From Variovorax atrisoli 110B (GTDB taxonomy: Bacteria > Pseudomonadota > Gammaproteobacteria > Burkholderiales > Burkholderiaceae_C): 64,000 nt of DNA. Shown piece after piece: positions 34,215-41,894 of the stretch. The position numbers and the translations under genes were made by a program. Below the pieces are notes generated by a model. The model was not told where the DNA came from, did not search any database, and saw only the letters and a list, made by a program, of their open reading frames with translations. The stretch covers positions 1 through 64,000 of the forward strand of contig NZ_KB907468.1 in assembly GCF_000382045.1 (NCBI RefSeq), written 5' to 3'. Position 1 is the first letter of the stretch; each line of letters opens with the position of its first letter.

Positions 34215-35006
34215 TCACTCCTTCGAAGCCGTCTTGGCCAGGAAGGCCTCCACTGACGCGCGGTGCTCGCTGCTGGTGTAGCAGATGCCCTGTGCCTGGC
34301 TGCCCTGCGCGAACACGTCGTGCGAGGAGAGCTCGAAGCTCTGGTTGAGGATGGTCTTCGTCAGCGCCAGCGCGGTGGAGGACGCGGACGACAGCTCGCG
34401 CGCCCATGCCTGCGCGTCGGCCACCAGCGTTTCGGCACTGGTCTTGCGATCGACGATGCCCAGCGCGAGGGCCTCTTCCACCTTGACCTGGCGGCCGGTG
34501 AAGATCAGTTCCTTGGCCTTGGGAAGGCCCACGCGGCGCGGAAGGAAGTACATGCCGCCGCCGTCGGGAATGATGCCGCGCAGCACATAGCTCCAGGTGA
34601 AGCTGGCCCACTCGCTGGCAATGACGAAATCGCACGCCATCGCGGTGTCCGCACCCAGTCCCGAGGCGGCGCCGTTGACGGCCGCGATCACCGGCTTGGG
34701 CATGGTGTGCAACAGGGCCTGCACGTGGTGCACACGCTGCTGGCGGTGCCAGCCGTTGAAGCCGACCTCTCCCGCCGGTGCATTCATGCGCTTCTGCATG
34801 CCGCTGATGTCGCCGCCCGCGCAGAAGCCCTTGCCCGCGCCGGTGAGCACCATCGCCTGGATGCCCTTGTCGGCGGTCACGCGCTCCAGCACGTCGATGA
34901 ATTCGGTGCGCATCTCATCGCTCATGGCGTTGCGCTTGTCCGGGCGGTTGAATGTCACGGTCGCGATGGCGTCCGTCACCTGATAGTCGATGAGGGTGTA
35001 GGTCAT
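34215..35006 (-). CDS. Enoyl-CoA hydratase/isomerase (crotonase) family protein
   Basis: A 263-residue crotonase. The oxyanion-hole segments are GAGKGFCAGGDISGMQKR and AAVNGAASGLGADTAMACD. At the usual second catalytic Glu position the protein has Asp (RGIIPDGGGMYFLPRR), as in PaaG-type isomerases, so isomerisation or another crotonase reaction is as likely as hydration. The ATG at 35006 follows AGGAAGAAG; a longer frame upstream would overlap the Bug gene. It lies between a Bug receptor and the ADP-forming CoA ligase, with which it should share a substrate. Confidence 0.88.
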   Translation of the reverse strand: MTYTLIDYQVTDAIATVTFNRPDKRNAMSDEMRTEFIDVLERVTADKGIQAMVLTGAGKGFCAGGDISGMQKRMNAPAGEVGFNGWHRQQRVHHVQALLHTMPKPVIAAVNGAASGLGADTAMACDFVIASEWASFTWSYVLRGIIPDGGGMYFLPRRVGLPKAKELIFTGRQVKVEEALALGIVDRKTSAETLVADAQAWARELSSASSTALALTKTILNQSFELSSHDVFAQGSQAQGICYTSSEHRASVEAFLAKTASKE

Positions 35007-35040
35007 GTTCTTCTTCCTGGGGCTGGCCGGTGGCCGCCGT

Positions 35041-36015
35041 TCAATCGGCCTTGATGCCGTTTTCCTTGATGACGCGTGCCCAGCGCTCTTCCTCGGCCCG
35101 CACGTAGGTGTCGAGCTCGGCCGGCGGGCCGGCATTGATCACGAGGCCTTCGTGCTCGATCTTGCGAACGAAGTCGGGCGCGCGCGCCGCCTTGCGGGCC
35201 GCGGCGTTGAGCCGCTCGATGACGGGCGCGGGCGTGCCGGCAGGCACGTACAGGCCATACCAGCTTTCCACCACATAGCCCGGCACGCTGGCGGCGATGG
35301 CCGGCACGCCCTTGAGCGCCGGGGAGGGCTCGGCCGTGGTCACGCCGAGCGCGCGCAGCTTGCCGCTGTCGACGAAGGTGGAGACCGCCGCGGCGGTGGC
35401 GAACATCATGTCGACCTGGCCGCCGAGCAGGTCGGTCAACGCCGGACCGGCACCGCGGTAGGGAATGTGCGAGAGCTTGACCTTCGCGAGGTTGGCAAAC
35501 ATCTCGCCGGCCAGGTGGGCGGAGGTGCCCGCGCCCTGCGACGCGAAGGTCAGCTTGCCGGGGTTGGCCTTGGCCGCGGCGACTAGGTCGGCCACCGACT
35601 TGTAGGGGCTGTCGGGACGCACCACCAGCACGTTGGGGCCGCGCCCAATGAGGATGACCGGCGCGAAGGCCTTGTTGCTGCCGTACGGAAGCTTGGGCTG
35701 CAGCGCCGGATTGACGGCATGGGCGAACGAGGCGACCACCACGCTGTAGCCGTCGGGCGCGCTCTTGGCCACGTTGTCGGTGCCGATCAGCGTGCCGGCG
35801 CCGGGCTTGTTGTCGACGATCACCGGCTGTCCGAGATCCTTGGACATTTCGACGCCCAAAGTGCGGGCGATGATGTCGGTGCCCCCGCCCGGAGCGAACG
35901 GCACGACGAAGCGGATGGGCTTGTCGGGGTAGGCGGCGAACACCGCCCCGAAGGCCATGAAACCGAGAAAGAAAAGGAAGAGCGCGCGCATCCCGCGCAA
36001 GCCTTGAGCAGCCAT
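35041..36015 (-). CDS. Bug-family (TTT) periplasmic substrate-binding protein
   Basis: A 324-residue receptor, first gene of the minus-strand run. The signal peptide is Phe-rich (ALFLFFLGFMAFGAVFA) and ends near residue 27 before AYPDKPI. The loops are FVVPFAPGGGTDIIARTLGV and NKPGAGTLIGTDNVAKSAPD, close to those of the Bug at 27939. It starts 171 bp from the divergent IclR gene, and the intervening region contains a perfect palindrome. Confidence 0.92.
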   Translation of the reverse strand: MAAQGLRGMRALFLFFLGFMAFGAVFAAYPDKPIRFVVPFAPGGGTDIIARTLGVEMSKDLGQPVIVDNKPGAGTLIGTDNVAKSAPDGYSVVVASFAHAVNPALQPKLPYGSNKAFAPVILIGRGPNVLVVRPDSPYKSVADLVAAAKANPGKLTFASQGAGTSAHLAGEMFANLAKVKLSHIPYRGAGPALTDLLGGQVDMMFATAAAVSTFVDSGKLRALGVTTAEPSPALKGVPAIAASVPGYVVESWYGLYVPAGTPAPVIERLNAAARKAARAPDFVRKIEHEGLVINAGPPAELDTYVRAEEERWARVIKENGIKAD

Positions 36016-36128
36016 GATCTGTTTGTCTCCAGAACCAAGTAATGAATCCCCGCGATCGCGAACGTTCTTGGCTACATCGCATAGGGGCGCATCAACTTTA
36101 GGAGAAAGTGATCGAATCAGGGGATACC

Positions 36129-36147
36129 AATTCCATTGAATGGAATT
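36129..36147. promoter_or_regulatory. Perfect 9-1-9 palindrome, probable IclR operator
   Basis: AATTCCATT-G-AATGGAATT is a perfect inverted repeat in the 171-bp region between the Bug-led operon (start 36015) and the IclR gene (start 36187). It is 40 bp upstream of iclR and 114 bp upstream of the Bug gene. Short AT-rich palindromes with TTCCA/TGGAA arms are the usual type of IclR-family site, so it is most likely bound by the product of the adjacent gene. Confidence 0.7.
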
Positions 36148-36186
36148 TGCCTATGATGATTCATCACCCGCAAGACCTCCGCACCC

Positions 36187-36993
36187 ATGCCCATGCCCGA
36201 TCAAGCCCGCTTTTTCCTCGACCACAAGCCCGGTCGATCCCCTGCCAATCGTTCGCTGGAACGGGGTATAGAGATCCTTCGCGCATTTCGTCCCGGGTCG
36301 GAGTTGCTGGGCAATGGCGAACTGGCAGAGCGAACGGGCCTCTCCAAAGCCACAGTGAGCAGGCTCGCACAGACGCTAGTCGGCAGCGGCATGCTGCAAC
36401 TCGACAAGGCCGAGCGCGCCTACCGGTTGGCTCCCGGGGTCCTTAGTCTTTCTCATGCGATGCGAACCGCGTCGCGCATCCTGCAGGCCGCGGCCCCGCA
36501 CATGCTTGAACTGGCGCGGCGGCAACGTATCAACGTGGGACTGGCGGCGCCCGACCGCGACGAGATGGTCTACCTCGAATCCATCCGCTATGCGAAGCGC
36601 GCTGCGCTTCGGCATGTGGTCTCCGGCCAGCGGGTGCCGATGGAGCTCACCTCGCTGGGACGCGCATACCTGGCCGCGCTCACGCCGCGGCACCGGACCC
36701 AGCTCATGCAGCTTCTTTCACGACGGCGCCTCAAGTGGAAAGCCATCGAGTCCGAGATCAGGAAAGCGTGCGCCGACGTCCGCACGCGAGGCTTCTGCGC
36801 CGCGGCCTGGCAGCCAGAGGTGGTTGCGCTGGCCACACCGCTGGAGGTGGAAGGCACCATCTACGCGTTGAACGTCAGCCTTTCGACGCAGGAGTCGATC
36901 CACACCATCGCGCAGGACCTCGGACCGTCGCTGCTCGGCCTGGCGCAGGCCGTGCGCCGCGAGCTCGCGCTGCAGGAGCCGAGGTTCGGGTGA
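36187..36993 (+). CDS. IclR-family transcriptional regulator
   Basis: A 268-residue IclR regulator. The winged helix-turn-helix lies at about residues 20-80 (NRSLERGIEILRAFRPGSEL, then GLSKATVSRLAQTLVGSGML) and the effector domain at about 95-260 (INVGLAAPDRDEMVYLESIR and GFCAAAWQPEVVALATPLEV). Two nearby ATG codons (36187 and 36193) could serve as start. It is divergent from the eight-gene operon 36015-26515, the obvious target. IclR proteins can activate or repress; the ligand is probably an aromatic or carboxylic acid. Confidence 0.92.
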   Translation: MPMPDQARFFLDHKPGRSPANRSLERGIEILRAFRPGSELLGNGELAERTGLSKATVSRLAQTLVGSGMLQLDKAERAYRLAPGVLSLSHAMRTASRILQAAAPHMLELARRQRINVGLAAPDRDEMVYLESIRYAKRAALRHVVSGQRVPMELTSLGRAYLAALTPRHRTQLMQLLSRRRLKWKAIESEIRKACADVRTRGFCAAAWQPEVVALATPLEVEGTIYALNVSLSTQESIHTIAQDLGPSLLGLAQAVRRELALQEPRFG

Positions 36994-37015
36994 GCTGGCT
37001 GTTGTGTGGACTGCG

Positions 37016-37270
37016 CTATCCGCCACTTGAAGGCGCAAGCGCCGAGGGCTTTCCGACCGGCTCTTTGTCCACCACCGCCGCCTCGCCCTTCACCAGCGGC
37101 GAATCCTGAAGAGCATCGACCAGGAAGTCGACCATCACCCGCACCTTCGCGCTGAGATGCCGACGGCTAGCATAGATCGCCAGGATGTCGACGGGCGGTA
37201 TGTGATAACACGGCATGACCTCGACCAGTCGGCCGGCGCGCACATCCTCTCCGATCACGACGTTTTCGAT
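37016..37270 (-). pseudogene. 3' remnant of a lysR gene
   Basis: Residues encoded here (E-D-V-R-A-G-R-L-V-E-V-M-P, then YASRRHLSAKVRVMVDFLVD) are the end of a LysR effector domain, where the P-x-R-x-L-S-x-K-V-R-x-F-V-D-F-L pattern is nearly universal. Upstream of about 37270 the homology stops and the rest of the gene, including the DNA-binding domain, is gone. It sits exactly where base composition changes from the high-GC left part to the lower-GC block, so it probably marks a recombination or insertion boundary. The next 190 bp, to 37463, hold nothing I recognise. Confidence 0.75.
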
Positions 37271-37463
37271 GGCGCGCGGTAGCGCCTCATCCGATGGTTC
37301 GCGCGGCTGCGCGCGATCAGGGTCTGGGACGTTGCCGCAGGTGCTGCGAGACAGGTTCTTGACCCCAGCCTTCTTGGATCTGATTCCCAGCGATCCAGGC
37401 ATAAAGGTTCACTCGAACTTCTCGTTCAACAGGTCGACATTGCATCGGCATTCATACGCACAC

Positions 37464-38873
37464 CTACTTTTCGAAGATGAGTCGCGGCTGCATCTTCCGT
37501 CCGATCTTTCGGATATCGCGGCGCACGGCGGCACTCAGGCTGCGAACCAACGGCGACACAATCATCCGACTGGGCCAATCGATCTTGTTGCGCGTCACGA
37601 GCCAGGACTCCGCATCCGGTGCCTGGCGATCGAGCATGAGCCGGGCAAGAGTCCTTCCATTCCTGGTGCCCAGTGGCATCCCGTGACCCCAACATCCATT
37701 TGCGTACCCGATCCGACCATCGGCAAGCAAGCCCACATGTGGAACAAAGTCCCGCGTTGTCGAGATCGGCCCTCCCCAGCTCTGAGCAGTCCTGAGGTCA
37801 GAGAGGGCGGGGAAAAAGGATGTCAGATGACGAGGCCCCTCTCTGAGGAAGTTGCTGCTGATGTCCAGCGACATGTCATTGCCCTGCGGAACCCTCGCGT
37901 AGTAGCCGCCAACGTAAAGCAGCCGACCGTCGCGGGTCGGGGCAAAAGAATAGAACAGCTTCGACATGAGGTTGACGCCCGCTCTGCGCGGCCAGTTCAG
38001 GGCCCTCCAGTGCGGCTCTGACAGGGGTTCGGTCACGTTGGCGTAGACAAATACCGGCGACTGAGATCGAACCATTCCCAGATCTTCAAGCCCGGGAAGA
38101 AGGTGGGAATATGCGTTCGTGGCGACGACGAGCTTCTGGCAGCGCAAGGTGCCGCTTCCGGTCTGCAGGCGGATGCAGCTTGGTTCGCGCTCGATGCACA
38201 CCACAGGACTGTTCTCGTGAACCTGCACCCCCAACCTCTGGGCGACGAGCTTTAGCGCTCTCAGGTACTTCAGTGGATTGAACTGACCACCGCGCCGATC
38301 GAAAACGGCTCGGCCAAAGTGTGGGCTTTGAAAGGAACGCGCCACCTGGGCCTCCGAGATCTGCTCGAGAAACGATTCCTGGCCGATCTCTCGGCAAAAC
38401 GCCAGGTACTCGTCAAGCGTTGTACTGTCGTCGGCTCTGAGTCCCATCTCGAAGTAGCCTGTCTGCTCATAGTCGCAGTCGATGTCGTGCTCATCGATCA
38501 GAGCTTCGATCGTCGATATACCTTCATGGATGTAGGTATAGGCCTCTCGCAATTTCGCTGCGCCGTGGCGTCTCATCTGCGCCTTGAAGTCGCTCTCGCC
38601 GAACGCGACGATCAACTGTCCCGCATTGCGTCCGCTCGCACCGAATCCCACCACCTCGCTCTCGAGCAAAGCGACAGAGACGTGCGGATCCATCTCTTTC
38701 AGGTGATATGCCGTCGAGACGCCGGTAACGCCACCACCCACCACGCAAACATCCACCTCGAGAACACCCTCCAAGGGTGCACTGGGCGCGTAGGGCTCTG
38801 CGGAATGGAACCAGTGGGATCGGCTTCGATGTAGCAAGTGTGTCCTCGGTGGAGTCGGGTTGGGTGGTTCCAT
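37464..38873 (-). CDS. FAD-dependent oxidoreductase of the DAO family, PuuB-like
   Basis: A 469-residue flavoprotein. The FAD dinucleotide fold starts near residue 40 (VDVCVVGGGVTGVSTAYHL), followed by GFGASGRNAGQLIVAFG, the motif typical of gamma-glutamylputrescine oxidase and related amine oxidases, and the C-terminal FAD contact YANGCWGHGMPLGTRNGRT. No signal peptide. It should oxidise a secondary or primary amine to imine with release of hydrogen peroxide. The ATG at 38873 is preferred; a TTG at 38906 would overlap the end of the adjacent gene. It is the last gene of the minus-strand run 41739-37464. Confidence 0.85.
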   Translation of the reverse strand: MEPPNPTPPRTHLLHRSRSHWFHSAEPYAPSAPLEGVLEVDVCVVGGGVTGVSTAYHLKEMDPHVSVALLESEVVGFGASGRNAGQLIVAFGESDFKAQMRRHGAAKLREAYTYIHEGISTIEALIDEHDIDCDYEQTGYFEMGLRADDSTTLDEYLAFCREIGQESFLEQISEAQVARSFQSPHFGRAVFDRRGGQFNPLKYLRALKLVAQRLGVQVHENSPVVCIEREPSCIRLQTGSGTLRCQKLVVATNAYSHLLPGLEDLGMVRSQSPVFVYANVTEPLSEPHWRALNWPRRAGVNLMSKLFYSFAPTRDGRLLYVGGYYARVPQGNDMSLDISSNFLREGPRHLTSFFPALSDLRTAQSWGGPISTTRDFVPHVGLLADGRIGYANGCWGHGMPLGTRNGRTLARLMLDRQAPDAESWLVTRNKIDWPSRMIVSPLVRSLSAAVRRDIRKIGRKMQPRLIFEK

Positions 38874-38918
38874 CCGGATGGCGGTCAGGGAGCGCTGCCC
38901 CAGCAAAGACGTGGAGGA

Positions 38919-39929
38919 CTATTCCAGGCTGAGGGCCCGGAGCAAGGCGTCGGGCGACATACGCCGATCACCTCCCTTTTCAGCGGCGTGTATCAGTTCG
39001 CATATCGCCATGTTCGTTTCCGCTGTGCCTCCGTGCCGCGCCGCGAGGCGAACCACTGCGCCATTCAGATGGTCGACTTCAGTCGGCCTACCTGCTTCCA
39101 GGTCCTCCCACATCGACGACCTCGCCTGGGGGTCCATGGCAGAGATCGCCGGGACCATGGACAGATACTCCTGATCTTCCAGGCGGAGCAGGGCTGGGAT
39201 TTGGTCGCACGGAAGTCCGCCGACCGCCGCTGGCTCGATCGAAGCAGCATCGAGCGCCATCAATGCCTCCTCGACGAGTACGGCCAACACGCGTCGGTAG
39301 CCACGGGTCGAAAGCTGCACGCGCAGCGGCTCGCCCGACAAAGCGTTGATCGGGTTGTTGAGATTGAGGAGGAGCTTTCCCCATTGGACCTCGTCAAAAT
39401 CGGTTCTGAGCGCTAACGGGAGCCGCGCATCCGAGAACAGCGAAAGCCAGGGATGCCATGCCTCGTGGCCTTCCGCCATCAGTTCGCCAAGTGTCGCGCG
39501 ATGAAAGCGGCCGTCAGGAAGCTGCACGACATTGAAGGGAACCATTGCTCCCAGCACGATGTGGTTTGGCAGCGCGCTTCGAAGCTTCTGAACATTGTCG
39601 ACTCCGTTCTGGAAGCTCGCCACGATCGAGCCTGGCTTCGCGAGACGCCGGATGTCCGGCAGCACGCCTTCCGTGTCGGCGCTCTTCACCGCGACGATCA
39701 AGAAATCGCTCGGCGGGAGGCCTTCGACGCGAACTGAGAATCGAACGGCGTCGGCAGGAATGGAAACGTCCCAGCCGTGGAGATCGGAGACATGCAAGCC
39801 ATGCTTCGAGATCCGTTGCCCCATGGCGCTGCGACCGATGAGATGAACGTCGGCGCCGGCGCTTAGCAATGCTCCGCCGACAAAGGCGCCGATCGAGCCC
39901 GCGCCAAGAACGGTGACAGTCGATGCCAA
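38919..39929 (-). CDS. 2-dehydropantoate 2-reductase (ApbA/PanE) family protein
   Basis: A 336-residue NAD(P)-dependent reductase. The Rossmann motif is VTVLGAGSIGAFVGGALLSA, and the catalytic Lys and Asn region is VQWGKLLLNLNNPINALSG. The start is a TTG at 39929 preceded by AAGGAG. PanE makes pantoate for CoA synthesis, but homologues in catabolic clusters often reduce other 2-oxo acids, which fits here because the neighbours are an aldolase-like protein and an amine oxidase. I therefore do not assign the symbol panE. Confidence 0.85.
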   Translation of the reverse strand: MASTVTVLGAGSIGAFVGGALLSAGADVHLIGRSAMGQRISKHGLHVSDLHGWDVSIPADAVRFSVRVEGLPPSDFLIVAVKSADTEGVLPDIRRLAKPGSIVASFQNGVDNVQKLRSALPNHIVLGAMVPFNVVQLPDGRFHRATLGELMAEGHEAWHPWLSLFSDARLPLALRTDFDEVQWGKLLLNLNNPINALSGEPLRVQLSTRGYRRVLAVLVEEALMALDAASIEPAAVGGLPCDQIPALLRLEDQEYLSMVPAISAMDPQARSSMWEDLEAGRPTEVDHLNGAVVRLAARHGGTAETNMAICELIHAAEKGGDRRMSPDALLRALSLE

Positions 39930-39941
39930 GATCGCACTCCT

Positions 39942-40709
39942 TCAGGCAGAGTAGCTTGGATCAAGCCGATCGAGCTTACGCAGGAGCGATGGCCAAACGA
40001 ACTCCCCCGCCTTCCCTCCGGTTTGCACCTTGGTTGCGTGAGCCACTCCCGCGATGATCTTGGGGTCTACGTGGACGAGTTCACTTCCTCCCGATTGAGC
40101 CGCGATCTGGATCTGGCAGGTCGTCTCGAACGTGTAAATCGCGAGGAAGGCATCGGCGATGGTCCTTCCACAGGTCAAAAGACCATGGTTGCGCAACACG
40201 AGAAAGTTCGCGTTTCCCAGGTCCGCTTGCAGACGTGTCTTCTCGTCGTCGTGAATCGCGACGCCTTCGTATTCGTGATAGGCGAGGGACGAGAGCACGA
40301 AGGTCGCCTGCTGGCTGATGGGCAAGATGCCGTTCTTCTGCGCACTGACAGCAATGCCCGAGCGCGTATGTGTGTGAAGGACGCACCGGATGTCCTCACG
40401 CACGGCGTGCACCGCGCTGTGAATCACGAAGCCGGCGGGATTCACCGGATACGGCGAGTCGATGATCTTCTTACAGTTCTGGTCCACCTTGATCAGGTTC
40501 GACGCCGTGATCTCCTCGAACATCAGTCCGTAGGGGTTGATCAGGAAATGATGCCCCGGTCCTGGAATGCGTACGCTGATGTGGGTAAAGACCAGATCGC
40601 TCCAGCCATGCAGAGCGACCAGACGATAGCAAGCCGCGAGATCGACTCGAAGTTGCCACTCTTCGGCGGAAACGAGACGTTGCACGTCAGATTGAACAGA
40701 CTCGTTCAT
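39942..40709 (-). CDS. Class II aldolase/adducin family protein
   Basis: A 255-residue zinc-dependent aldolase-like protein. The metal ligands are H-x-H in CVLHTHTRSGIAVSA and His in LVLRNHGLLTCG; the substrate-side segment is LINPYGLMFEEITASNLIKV. The start at 40709 follows AGGAAG. Family members cleave phospho- or free hydroxyketones or, in the adducin branch, have other functions. A paralogue is encoded at 52715-53494 in the same block; the two share the INP/VGPxGLxFEExTAS pattern, so they probably act in one pathway on related substrates. Confidence 0.85.
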   Translation of the reverse strand: MNESVQSDVQRLVSAEEWQLRVDLAACYRLVALHGWSDLVFTHISVRIPGPGHHFLINPYGLMFEEITASNLIKVDQNCKKIIDSPYPVNPAGFVIHSAVHAVREDIRCVLHTHTRSGIAVSAQKNGILPISQQATFVLSSLAYHEYEGVAIHDDEKTRLQADLGNANFLVLRNHGLLTCGRTIADAFLAIYTFETTCQIQIAAQSGGSELVHVDPKIIAGVAHATKVQTGGKAGEFVWPSLLRKLDRLDPSYSA

Positions 40710-40860
40710 GGATCTTCCTTTTTCTTGAGGCACTGATAGGTGTTTGGAGCGGTAGGCCACCCGCGGGAAGCCGCACCGGAGGAGGTCCCGGATCGAGAGC
40801 GGTGCGGGCTTGCCCCGGTTTACGGATTGGAGGAAGCCGTCAACCCATGTCCCAGAGGCA

Positions 40861-41739
40861 TCACACGTCCGTGGATGCCTTCCGAAGCAGCGCACGAATG
40901 GCTTCGAGAGATTCGGGTTCGTCGAGAAGCGGCGGGTGGCCGCGCCCCTTCACTGTCGTGAGCACCGTGTCGGGGTGGCTTTTGAGCATGCGCTCGACCG
41001 TGTCGGCCGTCAGAAAGTCGGAATGCTCGCCGCGCAGCAGCGCGATGGGCACCCCGCGCGTTGCGAGGTACGCGTCCCATGCATCTGGACTCTCCCGACC
41101 CATCCGTGCAGCGTCTGCGAGAACGAGCAGATCGAAGTCACGGGCGTACCTCCCGGGCGTCATCTCGCGATAGGCTCGAAGCATCAGCTTGACCCATTGT
41201 TCTCCTTCCAGATCCGGGTACTGGGCACTGAAGTGGTCCTTCACCCGCGCCAATGCGACATCGAAGCTGTAGTCTGCATCTTCCGCGTGTCCGGCGGATC
41301 TTTTCACAGATGCCGAACCGATCTCTGCGCCGATGTCATTGAGGACAAGCCCGCGCACTCGCGCAGGAGCCTCTCCCGCCATGTTCAGACCTATGAGCCC
41401 CCCCAAAGCAGTGCCGAGAACCGCGACACGGTGGACGCCGAGGTGGTCAAGGAGACTCCAGACGTCCTGCACGAGAAGGTCAAAGTGGTACTCCTTGACG
41501 CCTGCGTAGCGCGTGGAAAACCCCCTGCCCCGCAGGTCCGGAGCGATCACTCGCACGCCCGATTCAGCAAGCGCGGGCCCCAACTCCTCGAAATCGCGTG
41601 AATTGCGCATGAAACCGTGCAGGCACAAGAGCGGAACGGCCAAAGCGCAAGTGAGAGGCACGAAGTCCCTGTAGAAGATGCTCGCCCCAGAGGGCGAGGC
41701 AAACCGATCCTCAGTGAGCCGGATCTCATTCTTGGCCAT
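40861..41739 (-). CDS. Alpha/beta-fold hydrolase with Ala at the nucleophile position
   Basis: A 292-residue alpha/beta-hydrolase fold protein. The order LLCLHGFMRNSRDFEELGPA, VIAPDLRGRGFSTRYAGV, then the elbow V-A-V-L-G-T-A-L-G-G-L is that of lactonases and related esterases, where the elbow is usually G-T-S-L-G-G. The codon GCT gives Ala in place of Ser. Asp in GEHSDFLTADTVE and His in KGRGHPPLLDEP remain. It starts at 41739, heads the minus-strand run of amine oxidase, PanE-like and aldolase genes, and is divergent from the FAD gene at 41895. Either it is not a classical hydrolase or it has a binding role. Confidence 0.82.
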   Translation of the reverse strand: MAKNEIRLTEDRFASPSGASIFYRDFVPLTCALAVPLLCLHGFMRNSRDFEELGPALAESGVRVIAPDLRGRGFSTRYAGVKEYHFDLLVQDVWSLLDHLGVHRVAVLGTALGGLIGLNMAGEAPARVRGLVLNDIGAEIGSASVKRSAGHAEDADYSFDVALARVKDHFSAQYPDLEGEQWVKLMLRAYREMTPGRYARDFDLLVLADAARMGRESPDAWDAYLATRGVPIALLRGEHSDFLTADTVERMLKSHPDTVLTTVKGRGHPPLLDEPESLEAIRALLRKASTDV

Positions 41740-41816
41740 CAGAGAACTCCTGTGAGTGAAAAGTAGGGCGCGACCGGCGCCACCATCGAGTGATCCTCGA
41801 ATGGCGTCACTGTAGC

Positions 41817-41835
41817 ATTTATTCGATGTTAATCA
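41817..41835 (-). promoter_or_regulatory. Recurrent island motif, copy 1
   Basis: On the minus strand this reads TGATTAACATCGAATAAAT and matches the consensus TNGAYTAACAACGGNTTT seen in the promoters at 50.7 kb and 54.1-54.3 kb. It lies between the divergent hydrolase (start 41739) and flavoprotein (start 41895) genes, 78 bp upstream of the hydrolase. Confidence 0.42.
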
Positions 41836-41894
41836 AGTTTAGGTTAGACTGATGTTGCGCGCGGGCGCGCTCCATTCACCAAGCAAGCAAAGAC

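Noticed and set aside
31961..34348. Very long open frame (about 795 codons) on the plus strand
   Set aside because: It lies antisense to the acyl-CoA ligase gene, whose domains and catalytic His are clear. The translation is rich in His, Arg, Ala and Gly, typical of antisense frames in high-GC coding DNA.
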